Below, piece after piece: positions 1 through 5,093 of a stretch of DNA of 5,093 bases (position 1 is the stretch's first letter; every line of letters starts with the position of its first letter). The position numbers and the translations under genes are program-made. Below the pieces are notes generated by a model that was given only the letters and a program-made list of their open reading frames with translations, had not been told where the DNA came from and ran no database searches. The DNA comes from an uncultured Prevotella sp. (GTDB taxonomy: Bacteria; Bacteroidota; Bacteroidia; Bacteroidales; Bacteroidaceae), in the NCBI GenBank assembly GCA_934120735.1, contig CAKOVA010000100.1, positions 1-5,093 of the forward strand, read 5' to 3'.

Positions 1-1623
1 ATCGGTGACAACAGTCTGGTAGAGAACATTGGCAACTACATCAACAACTATACCATTGGTGACCGATGCTACATCTCAAACGTCTGTACTCTCGAAACCT
101 CAGAGGGGGCTACCTATGGAGAAGGCAACTTAGTGTCTGTATTGAACGAGGTAGGCGACGGCAATGTGGTGCTGTTTAGAGATCTCAACAGTCAGCTCGC
201 TGCATTCATGGTGAAGCATTTCCACGACAAACCGCTCAAAGAAGCGATAAGAAGACTCATCAAAGAGGAGATAAATCTACACGCTCCCGAGCAGGGATGG
301 ATTGGTAACAACGTGAAAATTGTTAACACGAAAGAGATATCCAATACCGTTATCTTTGACGAATGTGAAATCAATGGAGCCTCCAGACTAAGCGATTGTA
401 CCATTCTAAGCTCGGACAATGCCAGTGTTTATATCGGCACAGGAGTGATTTGTGAAAACTCTATCATCTCTTATGGCTCATCCATTATCAACAGTGTGAA
501 GATGCAAGACTGCTTTGTAGGCGAAGCCTGTCAGATAAGTAATGGATTTACTGCATCAGCGAGTGTGTTTTTCGCCAACAGTTATATGTCCAACGGTGAA
601 GCCTGCGCTGCCTTCTGTGGCCCGTTCACAGCCAGTCACCATAAGAGTAGTCTGCTCATTGGTGGCATGTTTTCGTTTTACAATGCAGGCTCTGCCACGA
701 ACTTCAGCAATCATGCCTACAAAATGGGACCCATGCACTATGGCACTCTACAACGAGGATGCAAGACAGCCAGTGGTGCTTACCTGCTAATGCCAGCCAA
801 CATTGGCACTTTCTCGGTATGTTTTGGCAAGCTGATGTACCACCCCGACACCAGTAGTCTACCTTTCTCCTATCTCAAAGCCTATAGTGACATCATGTAT
901 CTCTCACCAGGACGGAATATCACCACGGTGGGTTTGTATCGTGATATCAGGAAATGGCCCAAACGAGATTTAAGACCACAAGGCACACTGAAAAGTATTG
1001 TCAACTTTGACTGGCTTTCTCCTTACTCTGTGGGTGAGATAATAGAAGGAAAGAAAATATTGGAAAAGCTGCAAGATGCCTCTGGCAATGAAGTGGCACT
1101 GTACAACTACTATAACTATGTCATCAAATCCAATTCGCTACAAAAAGGTATTGAGAATTACGACATGGCACTTCGCATCTACATGGGTGCCGTATTGAAG
1201 CGCGTGCGAAAGCGAGATGCCAACCTGACTCCACCCTCCAGCACGGTGGGAACAGGACAATGGACCGACTTATCGGGATTGCTTCTGCCCGTTTCCGAAG
1301 AAGAACGCCTGATTGAGGATATCAAAAACGGCAACTTAGAGTCTATTCAAGACGTGCTACAACGCTTTGAGGATATCAACGAACATTATCGAGATTACCA
1401 ATGGGCGTGGACTTATCAACTCATTTTGGACTATTATCATTTGAACACCATTACCCCGCAAGACGCCGATCGCATTCGAGAAGACTACATCCAAGCACGT
1501 CGTACTTGGATTGCTGCCATTCGGAAAGATGCTGAAAAAGAGTTTGCCATGGGCGATGTTGAGCAAAATGTCTTAGATGATTTCTTAAACAAGCTCGATC
1601 ATGAAGTGGATTATGAAGAGTAA
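1..1623 (+). CDS. DUF4954-like left-handed beta-helix protein, 5'-truncated
   Basis: The frame is open from base 1 to the TAA at 1621-1623, giving 540 visible residues. The GTG at 133 is an internal codon, not the start, because the bases before it encode beta-helix sequence of the same type (IGDNSLVENIGNYINNYTIG). Numbered from base 1, residues 1-50 and about 95-250 show the short hydrophobic/Gly/Asn turns of a left-handed beta-helix. A helical segment with LAAFMVKHFHDKPLKEAIRR interrupts them at about 60-93. The most family-like stretch is about 198-245, including NGEACAAF, GPFTASHHKS (H213, H214) and MFSFYNAGS. It is followed by LPFSYL and RDIRKWPKRD. From about 335 the protein is helical and charged, ending in an acidic tail (DYEE). 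From memory of Bacteroidota proteins this matches DUF4954, often about 650-700 residues, so roughly 100 or more N-terminal residues would be missing. Beta-helix proteins of this shape are often acyl- or nucleotidyltransferase-related, but no activity can be assigned here. Confidence 0.85.
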   Translation: MGDNSLVENIGNYINNYTIGDRCYISNVCTLETSEGATYGEGNLVSVLNEVGDGNVVLFRDLNSQLAAFMVKHFHDKPLKEAIRRLIKEEINLHAPEQGWIGNNVKIVNTKEISNTVIFDECEINGASRLSDCTILSSDNASVYIGTGVICENSIISYGSSIINSVKMQDCFVGEACQISNGFTASASVFFANSYMSNGEACAAFCGPFTASHHKSSLLIGGMFSFYNAGSATNFSNHAYKMGPMHYGTLQRGCKTASGAYLLMPANIGTFSVCFGKLMYHPDTSSLPFSYLKAYSDIMYLSPGRNITTVGLYRDIRKWPKRDLRPQGTLKSIVNFDWLSPYSVGEIIEGKKILEKLQDASGNEVALYNYYNYVIKSNSLQKGIENYDMALRIYMGAVLKRVRKRDANLTPPSSTVGTGQWTDLSGLLLPVSEEERLIEDIKNGNLESIQDVLQRFEDINEHYRDYQWAWTYQLILDYYHLNTITPQDADRIREDYIQARRTWIAAIRKDAEKEFAMGDVEQNVLDDFLNKLDHEVDYEE

Positions 1624-1634
1624 GTATCACTAAA

Positions 1635-1728
1635 AAGTTAAAAACTCAACCACTCACAAACTTAAAAACTCAACAACTCAATAAATTCAACTCAATAACT
1701 CAAGAACTTAAAAACTCAATAACTCACC
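1635..1728. repeat. Degenerate octamer tandem array, four ~24-bp higher-order units
   Basis: The spacer before the M16 gene can be cut without gaps into octamers of consensus AACTCAAN, with one 6-base unit at 1691-1696. Examples are AACTCAAC at 1643 and 1667, AACTCAAT at 1675 and 1713, AACTCAAG at 1697, AACTTAAA at 1659 and 1705, and AACTCACC at 1721. Groups of three octamers form higher-order units at 1635-1658, 1659-1682, 1683-1704 (2 bases short) and 1705-1728. The 12-mer TTAAAAACTCAA recurs exactly at 1638, 1662 and 1708. The + strand of the array holds only two G residues (1637 and 1704). It ends two bases before the ATG at 1731, so it occupies the position of the leader and ribosome-binding region. 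No terminator hairpin or TAnnTTTG promoter motif is visible inside it. Its function is unknown. Confidence 0.85.
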
Positions 1729-1730
1729 CA

Positions 1731-4637
1731 ATGAAAATAGCAAAATTCACGCTCAGTTTGGCTTTGTTGCTCATCACAAGCATCGCATCAGCCAAGTCGT
1801 ACAACTACAAAACGGTGGCTGGCGACCCCATGAAAACCCGCATTTACACCCTTGATAACGGACTGAAAGTTTACCTTAGTGTGAACAAAGAGAAGCCGCG
1901 TATTCAAACTTACATTGCCGTTAAGACAGGAAGTAGGAACGATCCGGCTGAAACTACAGGGTTGGCTCACTATCTTGAGCACCTAATGTTTAAGGGAACC
2001 AAACAGTTTGGCACTACCAATGCAGAGAAAGAGGCTGCTTATCTGCAAGACATCACACAGCGATATGAGAAATATCGCTTGCTGACCGATGCAGCCGAAC
2101 GCAAACAGGCATACCATGAAATTGACAGTATATCACAGTTGGCTGCCAAATACAACATTCCCAATGAATATGACAAGCTGATGGCGGCCATCGGTTCTGA
2201 AGGGTCTAACGCCTTTACGAGCAACGACATCACCTGTTATGTAGAAAATATTCCGGCCAATGAAGTAGATAATTGGGCTAAAATACAAGCCGACCGGTTT
2301 CAAAATATGGTGATCAGAGGATTTCATACCGAATTGGAAGCAGTGTACGAAGAATTCAACATCGGGCTTTCGAACGACGGAAGAAAGCAGTGGAACGCAC
2401 TCAATGCCAAACTGTTTCCTACACATCCCTATGGCACACAGACCACTATCGGCACACAGGCTCATCTTAAAAATCCATCTATCGTAAACATCCAAAACTA
2501 TTTCAAACGCTACTATGTGCCCAACAACGTGGCTATCTGCATGGCAGGCGACATGAATCCGGATGAAGTGATAGCCATCTTGGACAAATATTTCGGAGCA
2601 TGGAAGAAGAACCCAACACTATCCTACCCTACCTTCGCACCGCAACCCGACCTGAAAGCGAGTGTAGACACCACAGTAGTGGGATTGGAAGCCGAGAATG
2701 TATTGTTGGCCTGGAAGTTCGACGGTGCTGCATCACTGCAAAATGACACACTTACCTTGGTGGATAAAATATTGAGCAACGGGCATGCTGGATTGTTAGA
2801 TTTGAACCTCAATCAAAGCATGAAGGTTTTGGAAAGTGGTTCGTTCGTCAATGCCTTGGCCGATTATTCTTCATTCTGCATGGAGGGATTACCCAAAGAG
2901 GGACAATCTTTGGAAGATGTCAAACAGCTATTATTGGCTGAGGTTGACAAACTAAAACGGGGAGCATTTGCAGATGACTTGCTCTCGTCAATCATCAACA
3001 ACACCAAACGCGATTATTACAAATCGCTACAGTCAAACCGTTCGCGGGTTTCCATGCTGACCGATGCCTTCATTAACAATCAGAGATGGGAAGATGTGGT
3101 CAACCGTTTGGATAGATTGGCAAAGATTTCTAAACAAGACATCATGGCCTTTGCCAACAAACATTTCAAAGACAACTTTGTTTGTGTGTACAAAAAGCAA
3201 GGCGAAGACACCACACAAAAGAAGATAGACAAACCGCAAATCACCCCTATCCCCAGCAACCGCAATGAGAGCAGTGCATTTTTGCGTGACATAAAAAATG
3301 CACACGCTACGCCCATACAGCCGCAATTCCTTGATTTCAAGCGCGACTTAACCTTCACGCAGACTGAAAAGAAGCTACCTATTGTGTACAAACACAACAG
3401 CGATGACGGACTTTTTAACCTGGTTTTCAATTGGGATTTCGGCACAACTGCTAACAAAGAGTATGCAGTGGCGTGTGATTACATCAACTACCTGGGTACC
3501 TCTAAGAAATCGGCAGAGGACATCAAACGCGAGTTTTACAAACTGGCCTGCAGCTTCAATATCATAGCCAATCCGCGCAAGATCGCCATTTTGTTGTCAG
3601 GATTGGATGAGAACATGCCCAAAGCGGTAAAACTGCTCAACGAACTGATGACCGATGCGAAACCCGATGCAAAAGCGTACGAAAAATATGTTGCGGTGAC
3701 ATTGAAAGCAAGGCAAGACGACAAGAATGATCAACGCAAAAATTTCAATGCTTTAAGAAGGTATGCGATGTATGGACCCTATAACCAAGTGCGCAATATT
3801 GTAAGCGAACAAGAACTGAAAGCCCTACAACCACAGCATTTGGTTGATTTGTTTCAATCGCTCAAACAATACGAACAATCCGTGCTATACTACGGTCCAA
3901 CGAGTACAAAGCAGCTTTCTGCCTGCCTTGACAAGCTGTATGAGCCTATCAAAAACAGAAAGCCAGCTTTGAAAAACAAAGAATATCAAGAGCAAACCAC
4001 ACCTCAAAACGAAGTGTACATTGCTCCCTACAATGCTAAAAACATTTACATGGTGATGTATCACAACGAGAACAAACCTTTTGATGCCAAGCAAGTAGCA
4101 GTAGGAACTCTATTCAATGAATACTTTGGCGGTGGTATGAACACCGTTGTTTTCCAAGAGTTGCGTGAAGCTAGAGGGTTGGCTTATAGCGCATCAGCAT
4201 TTTACAACAACAGTCCGTTGAAAGGTCATCCTGAGTATGCACAAACTTATATCATCACTCAAAACGACAAAATGATGGATTGCATCAAGGTGTTCAACAA
4301 CATCTTAGACACCATTCCACAAAGTAAAGCTGCCTTTGACATTGCCAAACAGGGTTTGACGAAGCAACTGGCCAGTCTTCGCGTCACACGCAGTGGTGTA
4401 CTACAAGCGTATTTGGATGCCAAAGAAAGAGGCATTGATTATGATGAAAACGAAAGAATCTATCAAGCCTTGCCCAGCATCACCATGCAAGATATTGTCA
4501 ACTTCGAGCAAAAAAACATGGCACGCAAGCCCTATCGTTACGTCATTCTGGGCGATGAGAAGAATTTAAACATGGAGGCCCTACAGAAAATTGGCAACAT
4601 CAAACGTCTTTCTACCGAAGAGATATTTGGATATTGA
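1731..4637 (+). CDS. Exported M16 family zinc metallopeptidase (pitrilysin/insulinase-like), two-half form
   Basis: This 968-residue protein is complete, with TGA at 4635-4637. The ATG at 1731 is chosen because a classic signal peptide follows directly: K2/K5, hydrophobic core at about 6-18, and predicted signal peptidase I cleavage after ASA at 19-21. There is no lipobox Cys, so a soluble periplasmic enzyme is expected. The N-terminal catalytic domain (about 37-225) carries the inverted zinc motif HYLEH: H80 and H84 as zinc ligands and E83 as catalytic base. The third ligand is probably E208 in VYEEFN, with E201 matching the accessory Glu seen seven residues earlier in pitrilysin. A charged helical insert at about 97-150 separates these parts. 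The second domain follows (YYVPNN at 261-266). The third, from about 540, has YINYLGT (584-590) where HxxEH would be expected, so it is non-catalytic. The fourth (about 760-940) keeps the GGG loop at 800-802 and the R812/Y819 pair typical of substrate-binding C-terminal M16 domains. An active endopeptidase acting on peptides or unfolded polypeptides is inferred; the substrate is unknown. No Shine-Dalgarno motif precedes it. Confidence 0.93.
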   Translation: MKIAKFTLSLALLLITSIASAKSYNYKTVAGDPMKTRIYTLDNGLKVYLSVNKEKPRIQTYIAVKTGSRNDPAETTGLAHYLEHLMFKGTKQFGTTNAEKEAAYLQDITQRYEKYRLLTDAAERKQAYHEIDSISQLAAKYNIPNEYDKLMAAIGSEGSNAFTSNDITCYVENIPANEVDNWAKIQADRFQNMVIRGFHTELEAVYEEFNIGLSNDGRKQWNALNAKLFPTHPYGTQTTIGTQAHLKNPSIVNIQNYFKRYYVPNNVAICMAGDMNPDEVIAILDKYFGAWKKNPTLSYPTFAPQPDLKASVDTTVVGLEAENVLLAWKFDGAASLQNDTLTLVDKILSNGHAGLLDLNLNQSMKVLESGSFVNALADYSSFCMEGLPKEGQSLEDVKQLLLAEVDKLKRGAFADDLLSSIINNTKRDYYKSLQSNRSRVSMLTDAFINNQRWEDVVNRLDRLAKISKQDIMAFANKHFKDNFVCVYKKQGEDTTQKKIDKPQITPIPSNRNESSAFLRDIKNAHATPIQPQFLDFKRDLTFTQTEKKLPIVYKHNSDDGLFNLVFNWDFGTTANKEYAVACDYINYLGTSKKSAEDIKREFYKLACSFNIIANPRKIAILLSGLDENMPKAVKLLNELMTDAKPDAKAYEKYVAVTLKARQDDKNDQRKNFNALRRYAMYGPYNQVRNIVSEQELKALQPQHLVDLFQSLKQYEQSVLYYGPTSTKQLSACLDKLYEPIKNRKPALKNKEYQEQTTPQNEVYIAPYNAKNIYMVMYHNENKPFDAKQVAVGTLFNEYFGGGMNTVVFQELREARGLAYSASAFYNNSPLKGHPEYAQTYIITQNDKMMDCIKVFNNILDTIPQSKAAFDIAKQGLTKQLASLRVTRSGVLQAYLDAKERGIDYDENERIYQALPSITMQDIVNFEQKNMARKPYRYVILGDEKNLNMEALQKIGNIKRLSTEEIFGY

Positions 4638-4665
4638 CAGCGCAAATAACAATAAAATACGTTTA
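4634..4665 (+). promoter_or_regulatory. Possible Bacteroidetes-type promoter for the fumarase gene
   Basis: TACGTTTA at 4658-4665 matches the Bacteroidetes -7 consensus TAnnTTTG at five of its six fixed positions. A TTG at 4634-4636, inside TTGACA, lies 21 bases upstream, near the usual -33 to -7 distance. The upstream element overlaps the M16 stop codon. Transcription would start around 4670 and leave a leader of about 30 bases. The last consensus G is replaced by A, and A/T-rich spacers give such matches by chance, so this is only a candidate. Confidence 0.28.
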
Positions 4666-4688
4666 GAATAACAAGACAATAACAACAA
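4645..4688. repeat. Weak 11-bp periodic A-rich repeat before the fumarase gene
   Basis: The octamer AATAACAA occurs exactly at 4645, 4667 and 4678, spaced 22 and 11 bases apart. A partial copy at 4656 (starting AATA) fills the missing register, so 4645-4688 reads as four 11-bp units. CAATAAAA also recurs at 4650 and 4686. The stretch is A-rich and short, so chance similarity is a real alternative. It ends eleven bases before the ATG at 4699 and, like the spacer before the M16 gene, contains no Shine-Dalgarno motif or clear hairpin. Confidence 0.45.
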
Positions 4689-4698
4689 TAAAAACATT

Positions 4699-5093
4699 AT
4701 GGCACAAACTCCTGAATTTAAGTATGCGCCCATGTTTCAAATGGGCAATGACGAAACTGAGTATTATTTATTAACAAAAGACGGTGTATCGGTTAGTCAA
4801 TTCGAGGGAAAACCTGTCCTGAAAGTGACTCCAGAAGCACTCACCATGCTCACCCAACAAGCCTTTCACAATGTGAGTTTCATGTTGCGCCGCGCTCACA
4901 ACGAACAAGTAGCGAAGATTTTAACCGACCCTGAGGCTTCGGACAATGACAAGTATGTGGCACTCTCCTTCTTGCGCAATGCAGAAGTAGCATCAAAAGG
5001 CAAACTGCCACTTTGCCAAGACACGGGTACGGCTATTGTACACGGTGAAAAGGGACAACAGGTATGGACGGGCTTTTGCGATGAAGAAGCCAT
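4699..5093 (+). CDS. Class I fumarate hydratase ([4Fe-4S] fumarase), N-terminal part, cut by window end
   Basis: The ATG at 4699 opens a frame that runs to the window edge, 131 full codons plus two bases. The protein begins [20 protein letters not shown], resembling the N-terminus of the long, single-chain class I fumarases (about 540-550 residues), so about a quarter is visible. The key evidence is [19 protein letters not shown]: the Cys at residue 106 corresponds to the first of the three cysteines that bind the catalytic [4Fe-4S] cluster (Cys105 in E. coli FumA). The other two lie beyond the window. The enzyme reversibly hydrates fumarate to malate in the cytoplasm; in Bacteroidota anaerobes it typically works in the reductive branch leading to fumarate reduction and succinate. 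The start is supported by the homologous N-terminus and by an A-rich upstream tract typical of Bacteroidota start sites. fumA or fumB would be possible names, but the fragment does not decide between them. Confidence 0.93.
   Translation, partial: MAQTPEFKYAPMFQMGNDETEYYLLTKDGVSVSQFEGKPVLKVTPEALTMLTQQAFHNVSFMLRRAHNEQVAKILTDPEASDNDKYVALSFLRNAEVASKGKLPLCQDTGTAIVHGEKGQQVWTGFCDEEA

Noticed and set aside
133..1623. A separate gene starting at the GTG at 133
   Set aside because: The same frame is open back to base 1 and encodes beta-helix sequence continuous with the rest, so the gene is truncated by the window edge rather than starting here.
1636..1646. Hairpin AGTT-AAA-AACT as a terminator of the first gene
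   Set aside because: A four-base A/T-rich stem with a three-base loop and no G-C clamp or T-tract is too weak to call.
1635..1728. CRISPR array
   Set aside because: The units are contiguous octamers or 24-mers without unique spacers, and there are no cas genes in the window.
1624..1730. An N-terminal extension of the M16 protein through the spacer
   Set aside because: The M16 frame has no stop codon across the array, but it has no ATG, GTG or TTG there either, and a clear signal peptide begins at the ATG at 1731.
2133..2495. 120-residue minus-strand open frame
   Set aside because: It lies wholly inside the well-supported M16 gene and has no recognisable domain; it is a shadow of the coding strand.
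3080..3457. 125-residue minus-strand open frame
   Set aside because: It is antisense to the M16 linker and third-domain region, Cys/Leu/Ser-rich without motifs, and overlaps another shadow frame.
4896..5093. Minus-strand open frame at the window end
   Set aside because: The + strand here encodes the fumarase including the cluster-binding CQDTGT motif, so the antisense frame is spurious.

Overview
The window looks like chromosomal DNA from a member of the Bacteroidota, most likely Prevotella or a close relative. Three things suggest this: a DUF4954-type left-handed beta-helix protein, a long two-half M16 peptidase with a helical insert, and start codons with A-rich, G-poor upstream sequence and no Shine-Dalgarno motif. 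The genus call is inferred from protein style and moderate GC content; there is no marker gene here to prove it.

Layout: all three genes lie on the + strand. Bases 1-1623 hold the 3' part of a DUF4954-like gene whose start lies upstream of the window. A 107-bp spacer (1624-1730) is almost entirely a degenerate tandem repeat, an octamer array organised into four units of about 24 bp, which runs up to the next start codon. Bases 1731-4637 encode a complete 968-residue exported M16 (pitrilysin/insulinase-like) zinc metallopeptidase. A 61-bp A-rich spacer (4638-4698) follows, with a weaker 11-bp periodicity and a possible Bacteroidetes-type promoter. From 4699 to the window end is the N-terminal part of a class I [4Fe-4S] fumarate hydratase, cut off by the window edge.

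How they work together: there is no obvious shared pathway. The first product is probably a cytoplasmic beta-helix protein of unknown activity, the second a periplasmic peptidase, and the third a central-carbon enzyme interconverting fumarate and malate. Short spacers, shared direction and the lack of a visible terminator hairpin allow co-transcription but do not prove it. I see no RNA gene, insertion sequence, CRISPR array or defence system. The coding content is ordinary; the most unusual structure is the repeat array in front of the M16 gene.
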